From NCBI GenBank assembly GCA_014607495.2, contig CP053170.1, forward strand, positions 6,324,001-6,388,000: a stretch of 64,000 bases of DNA, written 5' to 3'. Every line of letters starts with the position of its first letter. The stretch's first letter is position 1. The notes under the pieces are model-generated. The model searched no databases and was not told the DNA's origin. It saw only the letters and a list, made by a program, of their open reading frames with translations. The translations under genes were made by a program, and so were the position numbers. This document shows positions 10,704-22,784 of the stretch, one piece after another. The stretch is from Carposina sasakii (taxonomy: Eukaryota; Arthropoda; Insecta; Lepidoptera; Carposinidae).

Positions 10704-12165
10704 GTTTTCCGACAGTAAATATTCCTCTATATTAATGCTACATGTTCCAACATTAAATATTGCAAATAATGATGCCCGTAAATAATCTAAATATGTGCAA
10801 ATATATTCATATTTCCTTAGATTTTGTTAATTGTATATGTTAGTAACCAAATATTAAGGGTAATTTGATATACTCGTTGGTACCTATTATTACTTGAATG
10901 AATATCTATGTTTATTTATAAAATTGCTAATATTCAATCGAGGTCAAATATTGTTAAAAATTCAAGTTCTAAGTATGTTTCAGTAAATAATATAGATTTT
11001 TGAGTTTAGGGTGTTGGTATCCATCGATCAATATTTTATTGAGGTAAGTATCTAAAGTCAGCCTCGTGTGCCTCTGCTGCCCTGAATGACCGGGTGATTC
11101 TCCGGCAACAGCTTAGGTATACTCGTAAATACCCATTTGAGGGGTAAATAAATAGGTAATGACTCGAAAACACTCATTACGTTAGATTATAAAAAAGCGG
11201 CGGTAAGCTTACTACGTCAGTGCAATTTACGCATGACTATCCTAGGTCTTATCAAAAATGATATAGATAGGTCAGTGCTTAGCAGCGCCTAGTGGGGAGG
11301 TATAACTGGTAGTATGTCTACCTATAAACCTTTTACTACATGCTGTCTGCTAAGACGGCAGACAAGAATAACAGGATATTTGTATAAAAATAATAGTGTT
11401 CAAACGAAATGCTACAGGTGTTCTAATCAATTTGTGCATAATTAACTAAATAGATGGAAAAAGTCATAATCTGTCTAGATTTTGCAATAAAAAACACCGA
11501 AATTTAACAGTTACCTACTGTCTGGCTTTGCTCAGTTAACACATACATATGTCGGAGATAGAAGTACAAATAGAGTATTAGACAGAGTAGCTTTATATAG
11601 AGTCACCCTTTTAAGCGCTATAAAACACAAGTTATATTGTATCTTCATGTAATTAAGTTAGTCCCGATGGTTTGCATGCCACGCGGGAGCGCTATGGGAT
11701 TAGTATTAACAGTCCACCGTAGAGTAGAGTCCTTCTTTGAGAGAGTACGCAACTAACAAGGGACGAGACTATACGTTTCCTAGTTGCTCTTGCAGTCCAA
11801 GTAAACTCGTAGAATTGTGCTAAGTATTCTGTCATAGGTAAGTGATATTGGAATGCCTAGTGAACGTAACAAAAGGCAACCCTGCTGAGTTTCTACCAGT
11901 TCTTCTCAGCCGTGGTAATCGAACTGGGACCATAGCAGTCAATAAAGTAATATGATCGGACTGCATACCTATGTTTGTTTATGGTTCATCCCAATAAGAA
12001 GACCTACCTAGATTTCGGATATAAGGAAAGTACCTATACTACGTTGGAACTCCTAATCATGTAGCCCACCTGAAGCAGCCATCCTTACCATCCTGTCAAC
12101 GTTGATCGATCAATTAATGAACGACAACAACTATGCTGCGTCTGCGCCCCAGCGACGAAACATAT
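10704..12165. other. No supported feature
   Basis: AT-rich unique sequence. A GAG-GTAAGT at 11045 and a TAG-GTAAGT at 11838 were checked as splice signals and lack pyrimidine tracts. Confidence 0.45.
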
Positions 12166-12300
12166 TTTATAGGCATGGCTGTGTTACCGAAAGTAGCCAG
12201 AACTGCTGGATCATAAAGGAGATCCCATAGCCACGTTTACACTTAATGATCATGATAGTGACAAGTCGCTAGCATATCGCCTGAGAGATAAATAGCGTTC
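12166..12300 (+). repeat. Dispersed repeat B, partial
   Basis: GGCTGTGTTACCGAAAGTAG, GATCATAAAGGAGATCCCA, GTGACAAGTCGCTAGC and ATCGCCTGAGAGA match the family in order. Confidence 0.65.
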
Positions 12301-14315
12301 AAATGATTTTGAATTTTGAACGTTTTTGGTCATGATGGCACGCAGACACGCTTTCAATATATATTCAGTTAAATCGTGGACTATTACAGAGATTACAGCA
12401 TGCACATGCATATGTTACATAATTTGACCTTTAATATATTTTGCAATAGGTACCTAAGCTTTCGCTGCAACCTATTGACATAGCGGTGACCTCTCTGGTT
12501 TGTTACTCTTTGACTTGCAGGAAATGGGCTTAGAATTTACGAAATTTTGTAATACGATTTTAATAATCGCTTCGAGTGATTGTGCTACTGTGTGATATAA
12601 TCTTTGTGTACCTATTTATAGGTTAAAAGCTACCTATTGATTTTTTGGTTAAATATGAAGAGAAAGAAATTGTATAATAATTGACGTTCTTATAAATTTT
12701 ATGTAGGAAATTAGGCTTAATTAAATAAAAAAAAGGAAATTTATAATATTCCAAGGACTTGTTAATTTAAAACTTAGAGACGGGAGATAGATAGGTAGAT
12801 ACCTACTTCATAATGTTTTTCGCACATTACTAAAGTTTCCTCAGGCATTACCTGACATATTTTTATGAGTCGATAAATTCACTCGGGGAAACGTTGTTTT
12901 AAGAACCTTTTGTAATTAACTTGCTAACAACTATTCTGTTTCTGTAATTAGTCTTTGACAAAAACACTTTTGTAATACCTAATTGTTGACAAATACCTAA
13001 TAATGAAGATTGAGTTAGAGACAATATTTTCCTTATTATTCAACTTAAGAAATGTTTAGTAAATGACAAAGGTTTGATGGCAAAATGAGAAATAAGCAGA
13101 TATAAATATAGGTAGGTAAATTAATACTAAACATACCAATGACACTGTATTTGGACACTTATAAAACTGTTAAATCAATGACTGTTCGCATAAAGATATT
13201 TTTGCATCGAAAACAAAGGCTCCCAATAACAGTTTATGTCAATTGCTACCCGCTAATTTATAAACACAATATCACCAGGTATCCACACTTGTTCGCAAAC
13301 TTTGAATAACTGTTTTAACTTCAGGACCAACGACCGGTAGGTAGATAAGATGCTTTTTGGATCATTGTATTTTCTATTACATTGTTTATTCTTTGATCAA
13401 GTGTTGAAAATGATTTTTTTTATTTTTGAGTATCATTTTTAGGCAGATAAAGAAAGTGTATACATACAGCCTATTCTGTTAAAGAGTATTATAAACATAA
13501 CGCTTTGTGAAAATGGGATGTTTGGATTTTTTATTCACAAAAAAGCTACTGCTGCACTGATTTTGATGAAACAACAATTTGAATTATAACATCAACACCA
13601 ACACCATATAAAATTCACGACTGTTGTGTGCGAACTTGTTCGAACTTAGTTCGAACACCGAACTAATTGTGTTTATTTGGCAGCTTTAGAGGTACAATTC
13701 ACAAAATTTCTACTAACTACCGTTTCAGATAGATGTTTATGACAAACGGTACAAAAGTGCAATGACATGTCAATTGTTTTTATGTAAAAATCCTTTTTTT
13801 GTCACTCAACGGTTCTTGTCACGGATTCTTGTAACTTGTTCAGTTTACGCAGAAACATGGGTAGGCACTTGTCACTCTTTGTTTACCTAGTAATAAAATG
13901 TATGATAATTTTATTAGAATTTGTATTTGTTAAGTTTAATTTCAGTTGTTATTCTTGTTTAGGAGTACTTAAGCAGCTAATATTCGAAGAGTTCTGATCT
14001 GATTCCGGTCCGGTCCCTTAAACTAATACCTTTTTACTTTAAATCCACAACAAATTCCGGTCTGATACCAATTTTTTTTTATTCCGGTCTGACCCCGTGG
14101 AGTTCTTTTTTAATGTGTAAGGTCAGAAAATAAAATAGGAAAAAAGTTAGTAAAATAGTCTCGATCTCTTAGTAAAAATTAACAATCATTCGAAAAACAA
14201 TATTATATGTGTCTACTGTTTTCCTTGCTAAAAGTACTAAAAAATCATTGAGAAGACACACGGGATCAGAACGGAATACAAAATAAATGAAATATTCATC
14301 TGATCCCGCGATGGG
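12301..14315. other. No supported feature, low-complexity AT-rich stretch
   Basis: Long AT-rich stretch. The only structure noted is a small palindrome at about 13633-13652 (GTTCGAACTTAGTTCGAAC) and repeated TCCGGTCTGA/TCCGGTCCGG motifs at 13999-14095, which probably belong to a decayed element ending near 14361. Confidence 0.4.
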
Positions 14316-14361
14316 ATTCCGATCCCAGCAAGGGATCACTTGCTGGGATCGGAACGGAATA
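14316..14361. repeat. Palindrome at the LINE insertion point
   Basis: ATTCCGATCCCAGCAAG is mirrored by CTTGCTGGGATCGGAACGG around a GGATCA core. The same ATCCCG/TTCCG vocabulary fills 13999-14361, suggesting an old DNA element next to which the LINE inserted. Confidence 0.5.
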
Positions 14362-15752
14362 GAAATGAAATGAAATGAAATATTGTTTATTTGTCTGATT
14401 TCCGGTATGTATAGGTAGATAATACAATTATATTATACAATGTCAATGTATGGTGTCTTAAATATTGGTAATGTCCGCGAAAATCTGCCTATTTAGGCTT
14501 ACAAATATTTTTATCTGAAAAAGTCACTAAATAATTAAACGTGCCCTGTAGACAAATTTTATATAAGTAGCATGCAGATTTCAGTACCTATTACAAGTCA
14601 GACTAAATAATATTATTCATTGCAGGTGTCATACATATATAAGTAATAAAAAATAATAATAAATTAAATTAGAAAGCACCCAAATACTCATCAACAGAAT
14701 AGTAACATTTATCCAGTAACAAATTGTGAATTTTGCGTTTAAAATTATCAAGAGACAGATCGCGTATTTCATAAGGTAATTTGTTAAATATCCGAATCGA
14801 CATGTAAAAGCAATTCTTCCGTACCATTGCTAATCTGCAGATTGGAACCTTCAATTTACTATTTAACTTAGCCCTAAATTGGCGTGTATTGGCATCTTTT
14901 CGCGTCAGATAAAATTCATGGTGCTGCTTAGCAAAAATTGCAATTTGTTTAATGTATAGGCAAGGGAGTGGAAGAATTCTAAATCTCTTAAATAGAGGGC
15001 GACAGGAGGCAAGAAAGTGAGCCCCGCATATTGCCCTTATACATTTTTTTGTACTCTAAATGCCCTAAGCACATCAGAAGAATTGCCCCATAGCAGTAGA
15101 CCAAACTGCAGTACTGACGCAACGTACCCGTGGTAAGCGCACAAAGCAACATCTATTGAAGGCGGCGTAATGCGTATACAAATCTGTGGAGTCTCGAACA
15201 TACGTTTTCCACGTGTAATCTCCAGTCACAGTGCTGGTCGACTATAATCCCTAAAAACTTTGTATATTGGACCATCTCAATACTTTTACCACAATATTGT
15301 ATGTTTAACGGAGTTGGTATCGCTTGACGCGTTCTGAAGTATGTCATTTTGGTCTTCTCAATATTTACTTTGAGATTATTCTCATTTAGCCAAGCTATTA
15401 CTTTCTCGACAGTCAGGTTAATTTCATTTTCTATCTCTGATTTATTATCACAGTTAATCAAAATTGTTGTATCATCAGCAAAGAGTATTGTTTCGTGTAA
15501 TGTAATGTCAGGGAGATCGTTAATATATAATAAGAATAACACTGGACCCAATATACTTCCTTGCGGAACCCCGCAAGGATTTAATCTATATTCCGATCTT
15601 GATTTTATCTTATTGTTATTTCTGCCCAATTTTGATATTTCTGTGCATTGCTGTCTACAGCTCAAGTAGCTAGTGAACCAATCATTTACAACTCCTCTTA
15701 TACCATATTTTTCAAGCATGCTCAAAAGTCTGTCATGATGTACAAAGTCAAA
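14362..15752 (-). pseudogene. 5'-truncated CR1/jockey-like LINE with reverse-transcriptase fragment
   Basis: The minus-strand frame 15752-15153 carries DFVHHDRLL, CGVPQGSILGP, LYINDL, the catalytic FADDTT (the F.DD box), NLKVNIEKTK and TKFLGIIVD. These are the palm motifs of a non-LTR reverse transcriptase. After a frameshift the thumb and C-terminal part continue to 14669: MVRKNCFYMSIRIFNKLPYE, ending YYSVDEYLGAF. A 300-base 3' UTR follows and ends in an (ATTTC)n tail at 14362-14381. The N-terminal endonuclease and the first reverse-transcriptase motifs are missing. The 5' break falls exactly at the arm of an inverted repeat (15750). The frameshift makes the copy dead. Confidence 0.85.
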
Positions 15753-15870
15753 TCTATAGGTACTATAGATAGATCATTCGGCTTTGTATTTTTTTATAAT
15801 CCCTTGAATTTGTATGATTTTATTTTAGTTTATCATAATATTAGAAAATATCTATAGTACCTATAGATTT
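15750..15870. repeat. Perfect 22-bp inverted repeat at the LINE 5' end
   Basis: AAATCTATAGGTACTATAGA at 15750 is mirrored by TCTATAGTACCTATAGATTT ending at 15870, 22 bases without mismatch, with about 77 bases between. It could be a MITE or a rearrangement formed when the LINE integrated. Confidence 0.6.
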
Positions 15871-16427
15871 AATTTTTTTTTCTAATTCAATTTGAATATC
15901 GTATTCAATCCTAACTCACGGGTTTTGTTAAGTTAACAATAAGTACTAATTCTAAGTGTTACATAAACACAAGTCTGAAAATACTATATAGTCTATAATT
16001 TGGTTGAACCCCACATTCTCTTTTATCGCTATTAAAGTTCAATTTTGCGTGTGAATAAAATTATCGTGACCACAAAGAAGTAGGTCCGAAATACAATAAG
16101 CATTATGCAATTCATGATCTTATTGCTTGTACTTAATCTACTGTATTTTTGGATTTATTATTGTTTAGTTCTATTGTATATAACTTGTTAGTGGGCGGTT
16201 TAGTAAGTGTAGAAAAATGGCATTTGTCATTGCGAAGTGAAATGCGTTATTCAATTACAAATTGATACCTTTTAACCTTTCTTTATTGTATTTATAAATA
16301 GACTGGTTAGAAATGTATTTAAGCTGCAAGTTTATTGTATTATATTTATGGAACGTTGCTATTGTATTTTTAATAAATTCACAAACGCCGAGGCAAAATT
16401 AGTGAAGCTGGAAACGATATATTTGAT
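15871..16427. other. No supported feature
   Basis: AT-rich unique sequence with no open frame, repeat boundary or RNA gene that I can support. Confidence 0.45.
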
Positions 16428-16550
16428 CTGTGGGGTAAGCACGAACCTTTTTACGCGGCGTAACGCTAGCGACTCGCTAGCAAATCTATGTAATTTGACA
16501 GTTTGACGATAGCATTACGGACTATCGAGACATTCGTGCTTACCCCTCTG
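16428..16550 (-). mobile_element. PIF/Harbinger-like MITE with CTG target duplication, copy 1
   Basis: The element 16431-16547 (117 bp) has termini GGGGTAAGCACGAAC and its complement, with CTG directly on both sides. CWG or TWA 3-bp duplications are typical of PIF/Harbinger elements. The interior (ACGCGGCGTAACGCTAGCGA) is shared, in reverse orientation, with the copy at 55723-55840. Confidence 0.7.
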
Positions 16551-17480
16551 AGCTTTCCTTTGTGACTTATAGGTCCACTAACTCCCGAATTTCCAAGTCA
16601 AGGTCCACTTAGGAGGGATTTTCCTAAATTACCACGGGAACGGGTAATAATAACAATTCTAATGCTTACACAGCCGAAGTCGTGGGCAGCCGCTATTATT
16701 GGATATATTCTGCATAATAAAATAACAAAAAAATCCACTCAAAATAGTTGACAATAACAACTAGAGGTGCAGTCAACAAACATGGACTCGTTGCGAAGTA
16801 TTGAAAGTTGGTCGCAGTGACGTAACCGTACTACTTCCGAGTTATCTGGTTTACGCTCGCCTGTGACTATATTTATAGGTTTACTTATCCAGTAAACGCA
16901 ATACGTGTTGCCACGAAATATATTTAGTTAATTATTGTAAATATCATGAAAGTAGATGAAGCGAAAGAGGTGTCAGGACCGTAGCAAGTGAATATCCCTG
17001 ATCTCTGCCCACCCCTCCGCGAAAGAGGCGTGATCTTATGTACTTATGGTTAAGGTTGTTTACTATGGTTGAATTTTAATGACATTTTATGCTTATCAGA
17101 ATAAATCATTAAAATCTTCATACCTTTTGTAAAATAACAAGTGTCCAATTGAGGTAGTAATAATCCTTCAAAGTTAAGTGGGCAAGTCCATTTTTCAAAT
17201 GTGAAATTAATTGAAAATTACTACATCACATGACCACCTGCATCATTTACAGCAACTTTTGTTTTGTGACCATATTTATAAACGCAATATTTAATATAGA
17301 TGTAGAACAAAAGTTCTTTTACACGCGTACAAGTTACTGATAGAGTGACGTCATAATTGTGGTAGCCTAACTGTGGTATGGAGCATTTTTTGGCAAGTCT
17401 AAAATTGTGATTTTGAAATCGTTATATCCCGCGAAGTTTTCACGCTAGCGAAGTTTTTCTTTCGCAAATGTTTCTTTTAT
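16551..17480. other. No supported gene; traces of old Helitron tail
   Basis: AAGTCGTGGGCAGCCGCTA near 16677 is a decayed Helitron 3' end. The phrase GTGTCAGGACCGTAGCAAGTG (split here as GTGTCAGGACC and GTAGCAAGTG) at 16970 recurs in reverse near 8415. Nothing else is recognised. Confidence 0.4.
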
Positions 17481-17481
17481 T

Positions 17482-17508
17482 TTATATATATATATATATA
17501 TATATTAT
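17482..17508. repeat. (TA)n microsatellite
   Basis: About 12 TA units, slightly interrupted at the right end. Confidence 0.85.
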
Positions 17509-17580
17509 ATCTTTCGATATAAATACAAATAAAAAAACCGTAAACGATCCTATTGTTCTATAACAAAGTGCCTCAATTAT

Positions 17581-17795
17581 TGACGAAGACTGGCGTAGTT
17601 TGTAGTGGCCTCAGTGTTTGTAGGTCCTGGGTTCGAATCCCAGTAGATGCAAACATTGATACGATAAATATCGATGTTATATTCCGAGTCATGGCTGTTT
17701 CTATAATTCGTTAGTTAGTACTCACGATACAAGACCTTAGGGATTTTAGTGTGGGCCTAGGTTAATTTGTTGCAATGTGTGTAATACCTACAAAT
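17581..17795 (+). mobile_element. tRNA-derived SINE, copy 1
   Basis: GGTCCTGGGTTCGAATCCCA is a B box with T-stem, and GTAGTGGCCTC lies where the D/anticodon part should be. The tRNA-unrelated body (CGAGTCATGGCTGTTTCTAT, CAAGACCTTAGGGATT, GGGCCTAGGTTAAT) matches 42548-42805. The tRNA half is decayed and is no functional tRNA. The tail differs from the AAAT repeat of the other copies. Confidence 0.75.
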
Positions 17796-18421
17796 GATTA
17801 AGTCCATCCCATCATATTAACAGGTTTCGGACAAGCGGCTATTTACATAAATATATGTAATTATCGACTTGTTTGCTGGAAGAAATATAAGTCCGCCTGT
17901 GTACTTTTTTATGTTAATTTTCTACGTATATATTTTCTTCTCGCCAATAAATAATAAGATAGAATTAAAAATGGTCTGAACACATGACACCTATAAGAGT
18001 GTACGTAGATAATGTCAAAAATAAGTTATGTTGCACTTTAGAATTTCAAATATAGCTTTAAATCATGATATGAGTTTTGGAGCAACATTATTGATTATTC
18101 AGTTGTTCGCCCACGCGGTGTTGCATTGGATTGACATTTGAAGTTGCCACATTTCTGCTTTTATTTATAGCTCATAGTTGTCTAGCTGACCCACCCTAGA
18201 CCGCGTTTTAGTTTAGCACTTGTAAAAAACTACAGACCAATATACTTACATACATACATATAGTCACCCCCTTTATACTCCAAAAAGGTTGTGCACAAGT
18301 GTGCAAATTGCACACCCACCTTTCACCAGTAAGCCTATTAAAACCCACACGGTTAAGGGTGAGCCTACCGCCACTTCCAAGAGACCGGTAACGAATTCAA
18401 TTGGAAATATTTCTGTATAAA

Positions 18422-18590
18422 TAAATAAATAAATATCCACACACTACACAACACACTAACCTAGTCCCTCAGTAAGATCCCTAAGGTCTTGTGGCGTGGG
18501 TACTAAGCAACGGTATATAAATACATAGATAAGTATAAAAACATCCATATCATTCGAAACAGTACAATTTTGATCATCGTAGGGCAAAAC
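18422..18590 (-). mobile_element. tRNA-derived SINE, 5'-truncated
   Basis: Begins with a (TTTA)n tail (18415-18434 on plus as ATAAATAAATAA) and holds CTAACCTAGTCCC, CCTAAGGTCTTGTGGCGTGG and ACTAAGCAACGGTATATAAA. The tRNA-like head is missing. Confidence 0.75.
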
Positions 18591-18898
18591 TGGTCCTAAA
18601 TCTGACAGTATTTTGCAATACACTGACTGCATATAACAACATTGGCGAATAACTAGTATTATGTAACAAGTATTGTATGCTACACCGCGATGAACAGTGA
18701 AGGAACGAGTATCAATGAGCGGAGCTGTCACGTAGTAAATAGTTTACGTGATTTCGATAGGAAAAGTGAATTATGAGTGTTACTTTTGACGATTGTCACT
18801 TTTTTGTAAAAGTAATGTTTTGTGGAAAAAAAATTCGATGTACGATTCTAGTCAACTTCTTAGTAAATATCTCGAAATTTCTTTTCTTTAGCAAGCAA

Positions 18899-19094
18899 AC
18901 CTATCCCCAAAATATGAGACTGTAAATAACATGTTTATTTTTTCAGATAGTATAGAGAATTCCTAACCCACTCAGTTCATACAATATATAAAAATAAATA
19001 TGCGATTCGAGTCTCAAATTTTGGGGATAGGTTCTCTACAGTGGGTTGTTTTTATAGCATTTCGCTTAACACACGCTTTTTGTTACATCCTGTA
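18899..19094. mobile_element. Foldback MITE related to 37379-37641, left arm truncated
   Basis: ACCTATCCCCAAAATATGAG and CTCAAATTTTGGGGATAGGT are mirrored arms. The right end (GCATTTCGCTTAACACACGC, TTACATCCTGTA) matches the complete copy at 37379-37641. The left terminal part is missing. Confidence 0.65.
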
Positions 19095-20019
19095 GATGGG
19101 GGTACGGAAAAGGTTACATTCTACAGTCTACGCGGGTAACAGCTAGTTTGTTAAACAGAACCCTATCTATGATTTTCCGTCATAATCAATTCCGCTTATT
19201 ACAATAGAGTATCAGTTCGAGATGATTTGTTCCGTTTCGTTTCGACATTACTAACGACACCTTAATGAGGATTTGCGAAATTAACCATCGATTTGTAATT
19301 TATCGAGTCGCAAATAAATCGATACGGTTCAATCATAGTTTATTAAGTATAGTAAGCTATTTTTCAAAAATGCAGCTATTCACCGTGGAAAAGAGGCGCG
19401 AAAAACAAAGACAAGACCCAGTACATACTTATAAAGAGAGTAATGAGGTGAGATAACTTTAAAATGTGTTTTAGAACTAGTAAAAATTACCAAACATATT
19501 ACATTACAGTTTCAAAATTTAATAGATAAGTAGAATTTATATAGCGGCGGCGCCGGTTACCAATATATCCTCAACTCGAGTATTGGATAATAATTATATC
19601 ACGACTCTACCTATATATATATATATATATCTTACTGGAATAATTATACTAAAAAGGAGGTTCAGAATCCCTGTTTACAACTATATTGTTAATATTCAGT
19701 TTTTCATAATTAGCCGCAAGCAACATTACGTCTAGCATATAGAGTAGGTACATAAAGGTTGTTCTACTATTCTTCTTATACAATGTCGTACATTATTTCG
19801 GTGCAGTCGTGAGCTATGGTCGTGTCTAATTGATGCATCTATGTTAAGACATCTCCATTTTTGATTTCGTAAAAAAACTCTGTTGCCTTGTTTTTGTTTG
19901 ACCCAATTAAAGGTACGGGTTATGTACATGATTGTACAAGAGAGTAATAGAGTCCATTCCAACCAAACTTGTAAACCACTATTATTAAAAATGACAGATA
20001 TAAATATCGTTTTTTTTAA
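19095..20019. other. No supported gene
   Basis: Contains a Helitron-tail trace (CTACGCGGGTAACAGCTAGTT at 19129-19149), an open stretch 19265-19456 without recognisable product and a (TA)n run at 19612-19630. No exon is supported. Confidence 0.45.
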
Positions 20020-20415
20020 TAGTTTATCCAGAAGGAAAGGCAAGGGGAACTAAGCCCATACAGACATTGTCTTTAGTAAATGATTTCTGAATTTATGATG
20101 GATGATGTTGATTATGATGAATGAAAACGTAGGGAAAATCCTCAAAAAAAAGTGTAAAATTAGTAAAAATGAAAAATAATTGTAGAAACAACTTACATGA
20201 GCCCACGAAGAGATCATATTCCGACTAAAGTTTTACTCGGCTTACCTACATATAAAACCATGCATACGCACTAGATTCACATCACAAGCAAACAAAATAT
20301 TACTTATCTACCAGAAAACAACTCTTTATAGACACATGATAGCCATTTACAAATTAATTTTGATTTCCATAGGAAATTACACCCAGACCCTTCCAGCTTT
20401 TCCCGCCGAATCTCA
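20020..20415 (+). repeat. Dispersed repeat H
   Basis: GCAAGGGGAACTAAGCCCAT, GATGGATGATGTTGATTATG, CAACTTACATGAGCCCACG and CCTTCCAGCTTTTCCCGCC also occur, in the same order, at 33795-34018, 34030-34398 and in part at 50145-50232. Class unknown; non-coding. Confidence 0.65.
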
Positions 20416-20516
20416 TCAATATCGTTTGGTTGTTCAGTCATAGATTTAACTATATAATTTTTTAAAGTACCTGGTCTATTAGTACGACTGCGACAAATGA
20501 AGAAAACAATCAGTGA

Positions 20517-20737
20517 TATACAGCATGTTTTTTGGTCGTCAACGATCCCGAATACTACGAAATACAATTAATTACAAACACTGGATACTACAAAAATTTA
20601 AATTGCTCGATCAAATAATAAAATTTAAAAAAATTAACATCGTTTCCCAGCATTTTTTTAAATATAAACTTACTTTACTTGATGTATCTAGTACGTACTC
20701 TTCGTAAAGGGTTGCAACGAAAAAACCTGCATAAAAG
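20517..20737 (-). mobile_element. TA-flanked MITE F, internally deleted
   Basis: The left end (ACAGCATGTTTTTTGGTCGT, CAACGATCCCG) is the reverse complement of the right end of 61294-61681. The right end (ACTCTTCGTAAAGGGTTGC, AAAAAACCTGC) is the reverse complement of its left end. The middle is missing. Confidence 0.6.
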
Positions 20738-21019
20738 TAGTCTTAAGCAGTCTCCAATAAATGGCCTATCCAACACAAATATAATTATTTTATTCAAATT
20801 TGGGGCCTTAGACAAAGTAAAATTATATCTCGAATCCATAAAAGTTCGTTATCGATACTTTTGTTTCATAGGAAGCCTTCATTTTCAAAGTCTAATCTCT
20901 ATTGGTAGGAGAGTGGCCACAACGAACGTCGATGCCAAATGATTTTACATAAGTAAGCACCCTGTATTTCGACCGTAATGAGAAGTTAGAGCATTCAACA
21001 ACTACACAAACTCTTCAAC

Positions 21020-21235
21020 TTTATTATATGTATTAGTATAGAAAGCCTCGGAAAGCACCGTTGGTCCTGCGCCTGATCTCTCTCCGGTCGTGTCGGCTTT
21101 CCGTCCCATCGGACTATGAGAGTGAGGGAATAGAGAGCGCATCTGTGTTTGCGCACACATTTGTGCACTATAATATCTCCTGCGTACCTGGCCAATCTCC
21201 GTAGAGATTGGTCGCCTTGGTCGGAAATCATCATC
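21020..21235 (-). repeat. Common lepidopteran dispersed repeat (coding-like shadow)
   Basis: The minus-strand reading RRLARYAGDIIVHKCVRKHR, then LTLIVRWDGKPTRPERDQAQ, is a stretch I recall from many unrelated moth and butterfly sequences, so I treat it as part of a mobile repeat and not a gene. It ends abruptly and no catalytic motif is present. Confidence 0.55.
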
Positions 21236-22555
21236 AGTATAGAATATAGATTATTTAATTTTCACACAGCTTTTTAAGTAGAGTCACAGAATTACAAGCG
21301 TATAATACAAGACACACATTAAGACCACTAGTGATGTAAGGGCTACCGAAGCGTAAAGTAACCTGTAACATCAATCGATTTGCTAATGTTACAACTAGTT
21401 ATATCTGGTGACCTAACTACTGACATGCCTACGTTGTCAGGCAACCTAGAGTCCGTTACAGGTTCGATTTCTGAATTTTGTGTGAAAATAAATTTGATTT
21501 TTATACCGTTTGTTAGTGATTAGCCAGTATTTGTATCCTATTATAATTATAAATGTGAAATTATGTGAGATTTTTGTTGGATATTACTCTTTCACATAAG
21601 TAAAACGATTGAACAAATTCCGATAAAGATTGACATTCATGTAGACATGTAATTCTTGCGAACAAAGTCACGGGCTGCCGCTAGTACCCAGTGTCGCTGT
21701 TTTATATTATTCTATTTTAATTTCTTGTGTATAATAAGAACGAGAATTATTGTTGGTTGATTTGTCGTAGGTGAAGTAGTCACAATACTTTTTTCTACAT
21801 AGGAAATTTTGTGTAAGTTTATGTAAGTATGTAGATTAACAAATCTATTGAGTACTAGGTACTCGTTCAATAAGTTAAGTGGACATTTTCCCCCTGAAAA
21901 TGACTATTTTAAACATATCGTTATAGTTATATCATCTATTCTATTCACACATCATGATAGTGTTTAGCCTAATTTATAGGCGGTAAATATGGAATGACAG
22001 CTTAACAAGGCTAACGTTATGTGTTAAAGCATTGGTCATCTTGTGCCAAACAATTATGAATAAGATCTTAAAGTTATTGTGAAATGTACTATAGTGTCAT
22101 TTTATCTCGCTTTAAATTCAATGAATAAAGCAGCACTAACCTGATAGTGATGTTATATTTTCCAATTTTACGCAAAGTCTATAATTCAACCATATTATAA
22201 AGTCTCCTCTTTTTAGTAATGTCAAAAAGTTTTTCTGTCGATGAATACGACGACTAAACTAGTGACTGTAGACCCATTATTTTGATGTTTATGTCTTTAG
22301 CAAATTGATGTGAAACAGAGTACACTCAATACGTTAAGTGCTTTCTTTCGTGTCCCGTAACAGTTACTTAATAACTCGTTACAGTAACTATTAATACGTT
22401 ACGTTTTAACCGTGTTTTTGTTGGTTTACTTTTTTATTGAGGACTATTCAGTTTTCACTGTTGACTGGCGACTTTAAATGAAGCAGTTTGGATGTATTGG
22501 TCATTTATACTTCACATATTTTAATGCTGCTTTGCTGGGATTGCATAATAACGGA
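21236..22555. other. No supported feature
   Basis: Unique-looking AT-rich DNA with one trace of a Helitron end (CACGGGCTGCCGCTAG near 21670). No coding or RNA signal. Confidence 0.45.
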
Positions 22556-22784
22556 CTAGTGGACGCCCGCGTCTTCGTCCGCGTGGACTGCAGAAAAAAC
22601 AAAATGTCGATATTTACCGGGATAAAAATATTTTCCCGGTACAAAAAGTAGCCTATGTGTTAATCCAGGGTGTCAGCTAACTCCATACCAAATTTTATTA
22701 AAATCGCTCCAGGCGTTTTTACGTGAAAGAGTAACAAACATCCATCTATACTTACAAACTTTCGCGTTTATAATATTGGTAGGA
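22556..22784 (-). mobile_element. Helitron-like element, subfamily 1, complete
   Basis: On the minus strand it starts TCCTACCAATATTATAAACG after an A and ends with the hairpin region and CTAG at 22556, before a T. 229 bp, non-coding. The body holds CCATACCAAATTTTATTAAA and GAAAGAGTAACAAACATCC, as in 54485-54698. Confidence 0.8.

Noticed and set aside
11035..11050. GAG|GTAAGT as a recursive splice site
   Set aside because: GAG is a poor acceptor end and the tract before it is short.
11825..11843. CATAG|GTAAGT as a recursive splice site
   Set aside because: Some pyrimidines precede it, but far fewer than at 25577 and 45591.
17482..17508. Promoter TATA region
   Set aside because: It is a plain (TA)n microsatellite without other promoter signals or a transcript start.
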